DNA of 64,000 bases from Cellulosimicrobium protaetiae (GTDB lineage Bacteria; Actinomycetota; Actinomycetes; Actinomycetales; Cellulomonadaceae): positions 1,984,001 to 2,048,000 of the forward strand of contig NZ_CP052757.1 in the NCBI RefSeq assembly GCF_009708005.2, in the 5' to 3' direction. Shown in pieces: positions 47,298 through 57,100 of this stretch. Made by a program: the position numbers and the translations under genes. Below the pieces are notes generated by a model that had not been told where the DNA came from, ran no database searches, and saw nothing but the letters and a program-made list of their open reading frames with translations. Positions within the stretch are counted from its first letter, which is position 1. The number at the start of each line of letters is the position of its first letter.

Positions 47298-48479
47298 TCA
47301 GGCGATGAGCGCGTCGATCGCTGCGGGCGAGAGTACGTGATCCACGGCCATGGCGCTCGCACCGAGCACGCCGGCCTGGCCCCGTGCCTGCGAGGTGACG
47401 ATGCGCAGGTGCTGCGTCGCGAGGGGGAGCGACCGCTGGTAGACGATCTCGCGGATGCCCGCGATGAGGTGCTCGCCCGCCTCGGCGACGATGCCGCCGA
47501 TGACGATGAGCGAGGGGTTGAGGAGGCTCACGCATGCCGCGAGCACGGAGCCGATGTCGCGTCCGGCCTGGCGCACGGCCTGGCTCGCGGCGAGGTCGCC
47601 GCCACGGACGAGCGTGACGACGTCGGCGCTGTTCGCCGCGTCGAGGCCTGCGGCGGCGAGCGCGGCGGCGACGGCCTGACCGCTCGCGACGGCCTCGAGG
47701 CACCCGACGTTGCCGCAGCGGCACGGGACGTCGGCCGCGCTCGGGACGGCGACGTGCCCGATGTCCCCGGCGGCACCCTGCGCTCCGCGCCGCAGCTCGC
47801 CGTCGGCGATGATGCCGGAGCCGATCCCGGTGGCGACCTTGACGAAGAGCATGTCGGTGACGGCCGGCCACGCGGTGCGGTGCTCGCCGAGCGCCATGAT
47901 GTTCACGTCGTTGTCCACCAGGACGGACGCGTTGAACCGCTTCTGCAGGATCCCGGGGACGTCGACGTCGTCCCACGCGGGCATGATCGGCGGGTTGATG
48001 GGGCGGCCGGACGAGTGCTCGACGGGTCCGGGCAGGCCGACGCCGACGCTCACGAGGTCGTCGAGGCTGCGCCCCGTCGTCGCGACGAGCTTCTCGCCCG
48101 TGTCCGCGACCCACGACAGCACGACCTCCGGGCCGTCCGCGATCGCGAGCGCCGCGTCGGTCTCCGCGATCACGTTGGACGCGAGGTCGGTCACCGCGAG
48201 GCGTGCGTGCGTCGCGCCGAGGTCGACGGCGAGCACGATGCGCGCCTCAGGGCTGAAGGCGAAGGTCACGGGCGGTCGACCGCCCGTCGAGCTCGCCTCT
48301 CCCGCGGGGGCGATGAGGCCCGCCGACATGAGGAGGTCGATCCGGGCGGCGATGGTGGATCGCGCCTGCCCCGTGATCGCTGCAAGGTCCGCGCGCGTGC
48401 GCGGCTGACCGTCCCGGAGCAGCTGGAACATGTCGCCGGCGCCGGTCGGGCGCGGCGCGAACTTCAGCAGTTCCTCCAT
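47298..48479 (-). CDS. ROK-family transcriptional repressor
   Basis: A 393-residue sugar-responsive regulator. The N-terminal winged helix (about 12-65; RADLAAITGQARSTIAARID) is followed by the ROK kinase-like fold with DLGATHARLAVTDL near 88 and the zinc signature H242 with C253-R-C255-G and C260 (CRCGNVGCLE). ATG at 48479 is used; GTG at 48485 is an alternative two codons upstream. It is divergent from the ABC operon, and a TTGAC-type operator lies in the shared region, with two further copies elsewhere, so it is the best candidate for the repressor of that regulon. The inducer is unknown. Confidence 0.88.
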   Translation of the reverse strand: MEELLKFAPRPTGAGDMFQLLRDGQPRTRADLAAITGQARSTIAARIDLLMSAGLIAPAGEASSTGGRPPVTFAFSPEARIVLAVDLGATHARLAVTDLASNVIAETDAALAIADGPEVVLSWVADTGEKLVATTGRSLDDLVSVGVGLPGPVEHSSGRPINPPIMPAWDDVDVPGILQKRFNASVLVDNDVNIMALGEHRTAWPAVTDMLFVKVATGIGSGIIADGELRRGAQGAAGDIGHVAVPSAADVPCRCGNVGCLEAVASGQAVAAALAAAGLDAANSADVVTLVRGGDLAASQAVRQAGRDIGSVLAACVSLLNPSLIVIGGIVAEAGEHLIAGIREIVYQRSLPLATQHLRIVTSQARGQAGVLGASAMAVDHVLSPAAIDALIA

Positions 48480-48546
48480 GGGCACAGTGAATCACGGGGC
48501 CTCTCGTCGGTCGTCCGTACATGCCGGACGAGTCATCGGCTTTTGC

Positions 48547-48575
48547 TTGACGATCGCCAAAAGGTACCCTACTGT
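48547..48575 (+). promoter_or_regulatory. Distal promoter P1 with TTGAC operator
   Basis: The -35 TTGACG (48547-48552) and -10 TACTGT (48570-48575) are 17 bp apart. The operator TTGACGATCGCCAA (48547-48560) is a TTGAC-N4-GTCAA-like palindrome with one mismatch and covers the -35 box. A minus-strand -35-like TTGGCG in the same palindrome could serve the ROK gene. Confidence 0.65.
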
Positions 48576-48802
48576 CCCCTCCCAAGGCGACATGGACGTC
48601 GTCGGAAGGTGTGGAGGTCCGAGGAAGGGCCTCTCGTCCGGGCGGACACCGCCCCTCGATCCCTCGTGCAGACCCGACCGCAGGCCGAATCCTCGCCCGT
48701 CGTGGCTCGTCACCGCCCCGTCGCGGCGCAACCCCGGTACGTACTCCTCCCGGCCCGCCGACCCTGGGGGAGCGTTCCCACCGGGCATCCGAGGGTTGCC
48801 CA

Positions 48803-48838
48803 CTTTTGCTGGTAACGAAGTTGTAACAGCAGCAAAAG
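48803..48838 (+). other. Hairpin in the ABC operon leader
   Basis: CTTTTGCTG (48803-48811) and CAGCAAAAG (48830-48838) form a 9-bp perfect inverted repeat, 16 bp before the proximal -35 box. Transcripts from P1 would carry it. It could be a regulatory fold or a second protein-binding palindrome. Confidence 0.5.
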
Positions 48839-48853
48839 ACCGAGACCTTATGA

Positions 48854-48882
48854 TTGACCGTCGTCAAAAGGTCCGCTAGGTT
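48854..48882 (+). promoter_or_regulatory. Proximal promoter P2 with TTGAC operator, leaderless start
   Basis: The -35 TTGACC (48854-48859) and -10 TAGGTT (48877-48882) are exactly 17 bp apart, and the A of the ATG at 48889 is 7 nt after the -10 box, so the message would be leaderless. The operator TTGACCGTCGTCAA (48854-48867) is a perfect 5-4-5 inverted repeat over the -35 box. Confidence 0.75.
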
Positions 48883-48888
48883 CACCGC

Positions 48889-50409
48889 ATGGTCACCGCA
48901 GACCCTCCCCAGCCGCTCCTGCAGATGCAGGGCATCGTCAAGGTCTTCCCCGGGGCTCGCGCGCTCGACGGCGTCGATCTCGAGATCCTCCCGGGCGAGG
49001 TCCACTGCCTGCTCGGGCAGAACGGCGCCGGCAAGTCCACCCTCATCAAGGTGCTCGCCGGCGCCCACCAGCCGACGGAAGGGCAGATCCTGCTCGACGG
49101 CGAGCCCATCACCATCTCTGACCCCGTCGCCGCGCTGCGGCACGGCGTCGCGACGATGTACCAGGAGCTCGACGTCGTCGACGGCCTGACCGTCGCGGAG
49201 AACGTCTACCTCGGCCACGAGCTCTCGACGCTCGGCTTCTCCCAGCGCCGCGAGGCCGTGCGCAAGACGCGCGACCTGCTCAAGCGGCTCGGGCACTCGG
49301 AGATCTCGCCGACCAAGGAGGTCGAGCACCTGTCGGCCGCGGGCAAGCAGATCGTCTCCATGGCGCGGGCGTTGTCCCACGACGCGCGTGTCATCATCAT
49401 GGACGAGCCGTCCGCCGTGCTCGACTCCGAGGAGGTGGGCAACCTCTTCCGCGTGGTCAAGGAGCTGACGAAGGCGGGCGTCGCCGTCGTCTACATCTCG
49501 CACCGGCTCGAGGAGATCCGCGAGATCGGCGACCGCATCACCGTCCTCAAGGACGGCCGGACCGTCGCGCAGAACCTCGCCGTCTCCGAGACGCCGACGC
49601 AGAAGCTCATCACCCTCATGACCGGGCGCTCGGTCGAGTACGTCTTCCCCGACTCACAGGACCTCGCGGACGACGCGCCCGTCGTGCTCGACGTCGCGGG
49701 TCTGGCCCTGCGGGGCGTGTTCGAGGACGTCTCGCTCCAGGTGCGAGCGGGGGAGATCGTCGGTCTCGCCGGCCTCGTCGGCGCGGGTCGCTCCGAGATC
49801 ATCGAGACGATCTACGGCGCACGGCGCGCGACCGCGGGCACCGTGACGGTCGACTCCAAGAAGCTGCGCGCCGGGTCGGTCGCGTCCGCCGTGGACGCCG
49901 GGATCGGGCTCGCGCCCGAGGAGCGCAAGAGCCAGGGCCTGCTCCTCGACGAGCCCGTCTACCGCAACGTCACCCTCTCGACCTTCGCCCGCTTCGCGCG
50001 CGGCGGCTTCCTCGACGAGGCCGCCGAGCGCAAGGCCGCCAAGGAGCAGGCCGACTCCCTCGAGCTGCGGCCCGCCGGCGTCGACCGCGCGATCCGCACC
50101 CTCTCGGGCGGCAACCAGCAGAAGGCGATGCTCGCCCGCTGGCTCGTCCACGGCTGCCGCGTCCTGCTCCTCGACGAGCCAACGCGCGGTGTCGACGTCG
50201 GGGCGCGCGCCGAGATCTACGCCCTCATCCGCAGGCTCGCCGACGAGGGCGCCGCCGTCGTCGTCGTGTCCAGCGAGATCCCCGAAGTCCTCGGCCTCGC
50301 CGACCGCGTCCTCGTCGTCTCCGAGGGTCGCGTCGTGCACGAGGGGCCCTCGAGCTCCATCGACGAGCACCAGGTGCTCGACATGGTCATGGAAGGAAGT
50401 GTCGCGTGA
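48889..50409 (+). CDS. Sugar ABC transporter ATPase (RbsA/XylG type, two ATPase domains)
   Basis: A 506-residue ATPase that powers import through the downstream permease. The first domain has Walker A GQNGAGKST with K49 and Walker B VIIMDEPSAVLD, but its signature is LSAAGKQ rather than LSGGQ. The second domain has the degenerate Walker A GLVGAGRSE normal for this family and a full LSGGNQQK. This asymmetry is typical of carbohydrate uptake transporter family 2. Expression is probably leaderless from P2. The stop overlaps the permease start (GTGA). Confidence 0.94.
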   Translation: MVTADPPQPLLQMQGIVKVFPGARALDGVDLEILPGEVHCLLGQNGAGKSTLIKVLAGAHQPTEGQILLDGEPITISDPVAALRHGVATMYQELDVVDGLTVAENVYLGHELSTLGFSQRREAVRKTRDLLKRLGHSEISPTKEVEHLSAAGKQIVSMARALSHDARVIIMDEPSAVLDSEEVGNLFRVVKELTKAGVAVVYISHRLEEIREIGDRITVLKDGRTVAQNLAVSETPTQKLITLMTGRSVEYVFPDSQDLADDAPVVLDVAGLALRGVFEDVSLQVRAGEIVGLAGLVGAGRSEIIETIYGARRATAGTVTVDSKKLRAGSVASAVDAGIGLAPEERKSQGLLLDEPVYRNVTLSTFARFARGGFLDEAAERKAAKEQADSLELRPAGVDRAIRTLSGGNQQKAMLARWLVHGCRVLLLDEPTRGVDVGARAEIYALIRRLADEGAAVVVVSSEIPEVLGLADRVLVVSEGRVVHEGPSSSIDEHQVLDMVMEGSVA

Positions 50410-51446
50410 GCGAGCAGCAGGTGTCGGCGTCGATGCCGACGGGTAAGCCGGACGCCGACGAGTCGGCCCGGGTCGAGAAGGCCGCGAGCGAGCGCCGGAC
50501 GGGCGGGTTCCTGTCCGGGGCGGCAGGTCGGAACGTCGGCCTCGTCGTCGCGCTCCTGCTCCTGTGCGTCGTGGGCTTCGCCACGGGGGGCGAGCGGTTT
50601 GCGAGCCTCAGCAACCTCATGACCATCCTCAGCCTCGGATCGATCCTCGGCGTCCTGGCAATCGGGATGACGTTCGTCATCACGACGGGCGGCATCGACC
50701 TGTCGGTCGGCTCCGTGGTCGGGCTCGCCTCCGTGTGGGCCACCACGCTCGCGACCCAGTCGTACGGCTGGGTCGTCATGGTGATCTGCGCGCTCGCGGT
50801 CGGCGTCGGCGCCGGGCTCATCAACGGCCTGATCATCGCCTACGGGAGGGTCGTCGCGTTCATCGCGACCCTCGCGATGCTCGTCGCCGCCCGCGGCCTG
50901 GCCGAGCTCATCGCGCAGAAGCGCACGCAGATCGTCGACGTCGCGGCGTTCAACGACATCTTCCGGGGCAACCTCCTCGGGGTGCCGAAGATCGTGTGGA
51001 TCTTCGCGGTCGTCGCCGTGCTCGGCTGGTTCCTGTTCAACCGCACGACGTTCGGCCGCCGGACGGTCGCCGTCGGCGGCAACCCCGAGGCCGCTCGCCT
51101 CGCGGGCATCAAGGTCAAGCGCCACCTCATGTACGTGTACGCGCTGTCCGGGCTCACCGCGGGCATCGCTGCCGTCATGTTCCTCGCCCGGACGAGCGCT
51201 GGGTCCTCGACCAACGGCCTGCTGATCGAGCTCGACGCCATCGCCGCGGTGGTCGTCGGCGGCACGCTCCTCGTGGGTGGCCGGGGCACGATCGTCGGCA
51301 CCGTCCTGGGCGTCCTGATCTTCACGACGCTCACCAACGTCTTCATCATCAACAACGTCGACAGCTCGGTCCAGCAGATCGCCAAGGGCGCGATCATCGT
51401 CGGCGCCGTGCTGCTCCAGCAGCGTCTCTCCCGGCGCACCACCTAG
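50406..51446 (+). CDS. Sugar ABC transporter permease (RbsC type)
   Basis: A 346-residue membrane protein of the branched/ribose transport family with about nine helices. The family motif GMTFVITTGGIDLSVGSVVGLA lies near 80-100 and the EAA-like cytoplasmic loop with GRRTVAVGGNPEAARLAGI near 215-235. It probably acts as a homodimer with the RbsA-type ATPase. The first 40 residues are a hydrophilic N-terminal extension. It is translationally coupled to the ATPase gene. Confidence 0.93.
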   Translation: MSEQQVSASMPTGKPDADESARVEKAASERRTGGFLSGAAGRNVGLVVALLLLCVVGFATGGERFASLSNLMTILSLGSILGVLAIGMTFVITTGGIDLSVGSVVGLASVWATTLATQSYGWVVMVICALAVGVGAGLINGLIIAYGRVVAFIATLAMLVAARGLAELIAQKRTQIVDVAAFNDIFRGNLLGVPKIVWIFAVVAVLGWFLFNRTTFGRRTVAVGGNPEAARLAGIKVKRHLMYVYALSGLTAGIAAVMFLARTSAGSSTNGLLIELDAIAAVVVGGTLLVGGRGTIVGTVLGVLIFTTLTNVFIINNVDSSVQQIAKGAIIVGAVLLQQRLSRRTT

Positions 51447-51564
51447 CGACCCGAGCCCCGCGGCTGTCGTCGACCCGGCGGACGGCCCGGTCCAGCCCTC
51501 GCACCACCCCACCCCGCCAGTTCCCCTGAGGTTCCACCCGCAGGACAGCATCGAAGGAGATCCC

Positions 51565-52632
51565 ATGTCCGCACGTACCACCCTCCGCCGCCGCATCACG
51601 CTCGCGACGGTCTCGGCCGCCTCGATCGCCCTGATCGCGACGGCGTGCACCTCCAACACGCCGCAGGACGAGGGCACGGCCGAGGGCGACGGCGGGGGCA
51701 GCGCCAACCAGGCCGTCTCCGACAACGACGCCCCCGGCGACCCGATCGTCATCGGCTTCTCGGCCCCCGCGGCCGACCACGGCTGGATGGGCGCCATCAC
51801 GAGCGCCGCCGAGGCCGAGGCCGCGGAGTACGAGGACGTCGAGCTGCGCGTCGCCGACGGCACGAACGACGTCAACGTCCAGATCAGCCAGATCGAGGGC
51901 TTCATCAACGACGGCGTCGACGCGATCGTGCTGCTGCCGTTCGACGGTGCCGCGCTCACCGAGGTCGCGACCAAGGCGATGGAGGCCGGCATCCCGGTCA
52001 TCAACGTCGACCGCGAGTTCTCCAGCCCGTTCGCGGCACGCTCGACGGTGCTCGGCGACAACTACGGCATGGGCGTGAGCGCCGGCCAGTACATCTGCGA
52101 GCAGCTCGGGGACAACCCCGACGCCGTCGTCGCCGAGATCGCGGGCATCGACTCGCTGCCCCTCACGCAGGACCGCAGCCAGGGCTTCGAGGACGCGCTG
52201 TCCGACTGCGGCCTCGACGTCGACAACCGCGTCGCGGCCGACTTCACCGTCCAGGGCGGCGAGGCCGCGACGGCCAACCTGCTCCAGGCCGCGCCGCAGA
52301 TCGACGCCATCTGGAACCACGACGACGACCAGGGCGTCGGCGTCCTCTCCGCGATCGAGAACGCGGGCCGCGACGAGTTCTTCATGGTCGGCGGCGCCGG
52401 CTCGCAGCAGGTCATGGAGCACATCCAGGCCGGCGACTCGGTCCTCCAGGCCACGGTCGTCTACCCCTCGACGCAGGCCGCGGACGGCATCAAGCTCGCC
52501 CGCCTCGTCGCCCACGAGAAGAACATGAGCGACCTCGCGTCGTCCGGCGTGCCGCGCACCGTCCAGCTCTTCGCTCCGGTCGTGACGGAGGAGAACGTCG
52601 AGCAGTACCTGCCGACGGCGTTCCAGTCCTGA
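51565..52632 (+). CDS. Sugar-binding lipoprotein (RbsB type)
   Basis: A 355-residue solute-binding protein. The signal peptide ends with lipobox IATAC, C28 being lipidated, and a Gly/Glu/Asn-rich linker follows. The Peripla_BP_4 fold shows VIGFSAPAADHGWMGAI near 63, EGFINDGVDAIVLLPFDG near 112, IPVINVDREF near 147 and AIWNHDDDQGVGVLSAIE near 252. The Trp/Asp/Arg positions suit a pyranose or cyclitol ligand, but the ligand cannot be read. GAAGGAGA precedes ATG. A 118-bp gap separates it from the permease gene and a strong hairpin follows. Confidence 0.92.
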   Translation: MSARTTLRRRITLATVSAASIALIATACTSNTPQDEGTAEGDGGGSANQAVSDNDAPGDPIVIGFSAPAADHGWMGAITSAAEAEAAEYEDVELRVADGTNDVNVQISQIEGFINDGVDAIVLLPFDGAALTEVATKAMEAGIPVINVDREFSSPFAARSTVLGDNYGMGVSAGQYICEQLGDNPDAVVAEIAGIDSLPLTQDRSQGFEDALSDCGLDVDNRVAADFTVQGGEAATANLLQAAPQIDAIWNHDDDQGVGVLSAIENAGRDEFFMVGGAGSQQVMEHIQAGDSVLQATVVYPSTQAADGIKLARLVAHEKNMSDLASSGVPRTVQLFAPVVTEENVEQYLPTAFQS

Positions 52633-52667
52633 CGGACCGGTCCCGCAGGTAGCACAGGCACGCGGAC

Positions 52668-52714
52668 CACGCCCACGGTCCGCCCGGGCTCACCCCGGCC
52701 GGACCGTGGGCGTG
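52668..52714 (+). terminator. Hairpin after the binding-protein gene (attenuator or terminator)
   Basis: CACGCCCACGGTCCG (52668-52682) pairs perfectly with CGGACCGTGGGCGTG (52700-52714) around a 17-nt loop, 27 bp before the next ATG. It could stop part of the transcripts, so that the binding protein is made in excess over the downstream dehydrogenase. Confidence 0.75.
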
Positions 52715-52741
52715 CTTCGTGAGGAGCACGGAAGGAACGTC

Positions 52742-53914
52742 ATGGCAGGAAACGACGGCGCGCAGCTCGGCGTCGGCATGGTCGGGTACTCGTTCATGGG
52801 GGCAGCGCACTCGCAGGCATGGCGGACCGCCCCCCGGTTCTTCGACCTCCCTCTCGACCCGCGCATGCGGGTCCTCGGCGGCCGCAACCCGGAGGCGCTC
52901 GCCGCCGCCGCCCAGCGGCTCGGCTGGGAGTCCACCGAGACGAGCTGGCAGGCGCTCGTCGCGCGCGACGACGTCGACCTCGTCGACGTGTGCACGCCCG
53001 GCGACACGCACGCCGAGATCGCGATCGCGGCGCTCGAGGCGGGCAAGCACGTGCTGTGCGAGAAGCCGCTCGCGAACACGGTCGCCGAGGCCGAGAAGAT
53101 GGTCGCGGTGGCCGAGGCCGCGGCCGCCCGCGGGCAGGTCGCGATGGTGGGCTTCACCTACCGCCGCGTGCCGGCCATCCAGCTCGCGCGCCAGCTCGTC
53201 GACGACGGACGCATCGGGACCGTGCGCCACGTCCGCGCGCAGTACCTCCAGGACTGGATCGCGGACGAGAACGCGCCGCTGTCGTGGCGGCTCGACAAGT
53301 CGAAGGCCGGCAGCGGGGCCCTCGGCGACATCGGCGCCCACGTCATCGACCTCGCGCAGTTCATCACGGGCGAGCGCATCACGGACGTCTCGGGACTCCT
53401 CGAGACCTTCGTGAAGGAGCGCCCGGTCGCGACGGAGTTCGCCGGGTTGTCCGGCCAGGGCGGCACCGAGCGCGGCCCCGTCACGGTGGACGACGCGGCG
53501 GTCTTCCTCGCGCGGCTCTCCGGCGGGGGCATCGGGACGTTCGAGGCGACGCGCTTCGCCTACGGCCGCAAGAACGCGATCCGCCTCGAGATCAACGGCT
53601 CCAAGGGCTCGGTCGCGTTCGACTTCGAGGACATGAACGTCCTGCACTTCTTCGACGCCGCGGACGACGCGGCCGTCGCCGGCTTCCGCCGCATCGTCGT
53701 GACGGAGCCGGAGCACGCGTACGTCGCGCACTGGTGGCCCGCGGGCCACGGGCTCGGGTACGAGCACGCGTTCACGCACCAGGCGGTCGACCTCGTCGAG
53801 GGGATCGCCGCGGGCACGCACCCGGCGCCGACCTTCGCGGACGGCCTGGTGGTGCAGCGCGTGCTCGACGCGGTCGAGCGGAGCGCGGCGTCGGGCGGCT
53901 GGGTCGCGCCCTAG
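52742..53914 (+). CDS. Gfo/Idh/MocA-family sugar dehydrogenase
   Basis: A 390-residue NAD(P)-dependent oxidoreductase. The Rossmann motif GVGMVGYSFMGAAHSQAW is at residues 10-27 and the hallmark EKP is at 107-109 (catalytic K108). The C-terminal domain has YLQDWIADENAPLSWRLDKS near 170 and the GALGDIGAHVIDLA segment with Asp and His at the active site near 195-205. These features recall levoglucosan dehydrogenase and related enzymes that oxidise sugar C3 to a ketone; this is from memory, not a search. GGAAGGA precedes ATG. It belongs to the ABC operon unless the upstream hairpin stops all readthrough. Confidence 0.88.
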   Translation: MAGNDGAQLGVGMVGYSFMGAAHSQAWRTAPRFFDLPLDPRMRVLGGRNPEALAAAAQRLGWESTETSWQALVARDDVDLVDVCTPGDTHAEIAIAALEAGKHVLCEKPLANTVAEAEKMVAVAEAAAARGQVAMVGFTYRRVPAIQLARQLVDDGRIGTVRHVRAQYLQDWIADENAPLSWRLDKSKAGSGALGDIGAHVIDLAQFITGERITDVSGLLETFVKERPVATEFAGLSGQGGTERGPVTVDDAAVFLARLSGGGIGTFEATRFAYGRKNAIRLEINGSKGSVAFDFEDMNVLHFFDAADDAAVAGFRRIVVTEPEHAYVAHWWPAGHGLGYEHAFTHQAVDLVEGIAAGTHPAPTFADGLVVQRVLDAVERSAASGGWVAP

Positions 53915-53943
53915 GCGAAGACCGGCCCTCCGGACAGCAGTGT

Positions 53944-53983
53944 CCGGTCGTCGGTCGCGCGCAGACGCGCGGCCGACGACCGG
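53944..53983 (+). terminator. Terminator of the first ABC operon
   Basis: An 18-bp stem (53944-53961 with 53966-53983, one G-T wobble; CCGGTCGTCGG at the base) has a 4-nt loop and starts 30 bp after the dehydrogenase stop. Confidence 0.8.
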
Positions 53984-54134
53984 GACCACGAGAGGAGGTA
54001 GGACCGCCGCACGCGCGGCAGGTGCCCGGCGGAGCACCGACGAACTTCCGCCGACGAGCCCGGGACGGACGGCAGGCCGATGGCGCCGACCCGGCGGAGC
54101 GCAGCACAGTTCCCCATCTCGACGAGGAGACCTT

Positions 54135-57100
54135 GTGAGAAACGTGCTAGGAGGATCGCTCGCCGTCAGGCGCACGGTCGCGGCAGCCGCCGCGGCAGCG
54201 GTCGCTCTCCCCCTGACCATCGCGACGGCGGTGGCGGCCACGGCCGCACCGGCCCCCGCGAGCGTCCAGGCGGGCCAGGCCACGGCCCCGCTCGCGGCCG
54301 CCGCGGACACCGTCCCGTTCGACGTGCTCGTCTTCAGCAAGACCGGTGGCTTCCGCCACGGGTCGATCCCCGCGGGCATCGCGGCGATCCAGCAGCTCGG
54401 TACCGAGAACGACTTCGAGGTCACCGCGACCGAGGACGCGGGAGCGTTCACGGACGAGAACCTCGCGCAGTACGACGCCGTCGTGTGGCTGTCCACGACC
54501 GGTGACGTCCTCAACGACGACCAGCAGGCCGCGTTCGAGCGCTACATCCAGAACGGGGGCGGGTACGCGGGCATCCACGCGGCGTCCGACACCGAGTACG
54601 ACTGGCCCTGGTACGGCGGGCTGGTCGGCGCGTACTTCAGCGCCCACCCCCAGAACCAGGACGCGACCATCAAGGTCGAGGACCACGCGCACGAGTCGAC
54701 GGCGCACCTGCCCTCGCGCTGGGAGCGCTACGACGAGTGGTACAACTTCCGCACCAACCCGCGTGACACCGTGCACGTGCTCGCGAGCCTCGACGAGACG
54801 TCGTACTCGGCCGGCTCGGGCGCGATGGGCGCCGACCACCCGACGGCCTGGTGCCAGGTCTACGACGGCGGGCGGTCCTGGTACACGGGTGGCGGCCACA
54901 CCGACGAGTCCTTCCAGGAGCCGGAGTTCCTCCAGCACCTGCTCGGCGGCATCCAGACCGCCGCGGGCGTCGTGCCGTCCGACTGCAACGCGACGCAGTC
55001 CGACAGCTACGAGATGGTGCCGCTCGACGAGAACACCGCGAACCCGATGATGCTCGACGTCGCCCCGGACGGGACGGTCTTCTACGTCGAGCGCGACGGG
55101 CGCGTGCGCGTCATCGACCCGGCGACGAACCAGACCACCACCGCGGCGACGCTCTCGGTCACGCAGGCCAACGAGGACGGCCTCACGGGCATCGTGCTCG
55201 ACCCGGACTTCGCCACCAACAGCTGGGTGTACCTCTTCTGGTCGCCGCAGGACGTCGGGACGGACGGCCCGCACAACCGGGTCTCGCGGTTCGACTACGA
55301 CGCGACGACGAAGACCGTCTCGCTCGCCTCGGAGAAGGCGGTCCTCAAGATCCCGACGCAGCGCGAGACGTGCTGCCACGCGGGTGGCGACATGGTCTTC
55401 GACGCGGACGGCAACCTCTTCGTCGTGACGGGTGACAACACCAACCCGTTCGAGTCGGGCGGCTTCACGCCGATCGACGAGCGCGCGGGCCGCCAGAACT
55501 TCGACGCCCAGGGCACGTCGGCGAACTCGAACGACCTGCGCGGCAAGGTCCTGCGGATCCACCCGGAGGACGACGGCACGTACACGATCCCCGAGGGGAA
55601 CCTGTTCGCGCCGGGCACCGCGCAGACGAAGCCCGAGGTCTACGCGATGGGCTTCCGCAACCCGTTCCGCATCGGGGTCGACCCGACGACCGGCAACGCG
55701 CTCGTCGCCGACTACGGTCCCGACTCGGGTGCGGCCGACCCGGCCCGCGGCCCGCGCGGCGCCGTGGAGTGGAACGTCGTGAGCGACCCGGGCTTCTACG
55801 GCTGGCCGTACTGCACGGGGTCGAACAACGCCTACGTCGACTACAACTTCGCGACCGGCCAGTCCGGTGCGGCGTTCGACTGCGCCGCGGGCGTCGTCAA
55901 CAGCTCGCCGAACAACACGGGCGTGCAGCAGCTGCCCCCGGCGATCGAGGCCGAGGTCTGGTACACGGGTGGCGGCAACCCCGACTTCCCGGAGATCGGT
56001 GGCGGTGGCGCTCCCATGGGCGGCCCGGTCTACCAGTACGACCCGGAGCTCGACTCGGACGTCAAGTGGCCCGAGTACTGGGACGGCAAGGCCCTGTTCG
56101 GTGAGTGGAACCAGGGCCGGATGTACTCGTTCCAGCTCGACGGCGAGAAGCGTGACGACCTCGTCGACATCAACCGTGTCCTGCCGAAGATCTTCGACCC
56201 GTCGGCCGGTTTCGACCGTCCGATGGACTTCGACTTCGGTCCGGACGGCTCGCTGTACGTCGTCGACTGGGGCGCCGGCTTCGGCGGCAACAACGACTCG
56301 AGCGGCATCTACAAGGTCAACTACGTCCAGGGCGACCCCGCCCCGATCGCCCGCGCGAGCGCGGACGTGACGAGCGGTGCCGCACCGCTGACGGTGCAGT
56401 TCTCCTCCGAGGGCACGCGCCACCCGGCGGGCGACCCGATCACGCTGCAGTGGACCTTCGGCGACGGCTCTGCGCCGTCGACCGAGGCCAACCCGGTGCA
56501 CACGTACACCGAGAACGGCAGCTACACCGCCCAGCTCGTCGCGACCGACGAGAGCGGCGCCGTGGGCGTGGCGAACGTGTCGGTCGTCGTGGGCAACCAG
56601 GCCCCGACGGTCTCGATCACGTTCCCCGAGAACGGCGGCTTCTTCGAGTGGGGCGACCAGGTGAAGTACGAGATCGCCGTGGACGACCCCGACGGGGAGG
56701 TCACGTGCGAGAACGTCACGCTCTTCACGTCGCTCGGCCACGACTCGCACGCCCACCCCATGGAGGAGCTCACGGGCTGCGAGGGCACGCTCCAGACGGC
56801 GCGCGACGAGGGTCACGGCATCGAGTCGAACATCTTCTGGGTGGTCGAGGCGATGTACACCGACGACGGCGGTGAGGTGGGCGTGCCGCTCACGGCGAAC
56901 GACCTGCAGATCCTGCAGCCGAAGCTGCTCCAGTCGGAGTTCTTCACCTCGACGGGGCGCCTCGCCGGCTCCACGAGCGCAGGCGACCCGGGCGTCCAGA
57001 CCGAGACGACCGGCGACTCCGCCGGCGGCGGCCTGAACATCGGCTACATCGAGCCGGACGACTGGTGGGCGCACGAGCCGGTCTCGCTGGCCAACGTCGA

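Larger units (their letters stand above)
48480..48888. other. Divergent control region of the ROK gene and the sugar ABC operon
   Basis: A 409-bp non-coding region with two plus-strand promoters (48547-48575 and 48854-48882) that share the same operator, and a hairpin between them. An ORF of 95 codons (48592-48879) crosses it but is Arg/Pro-rich and has no ribosome site or family likeness, so I treat it as leader sequence. Confidence 0.65.

Noticed and set aside
48592-48879. 95-codon ORF starting with ATG between P1 and P2
   Set aside because: No ribosome site, Arg/Pro-rich product, and it runs through the hairpin and the P2 promoter elements.
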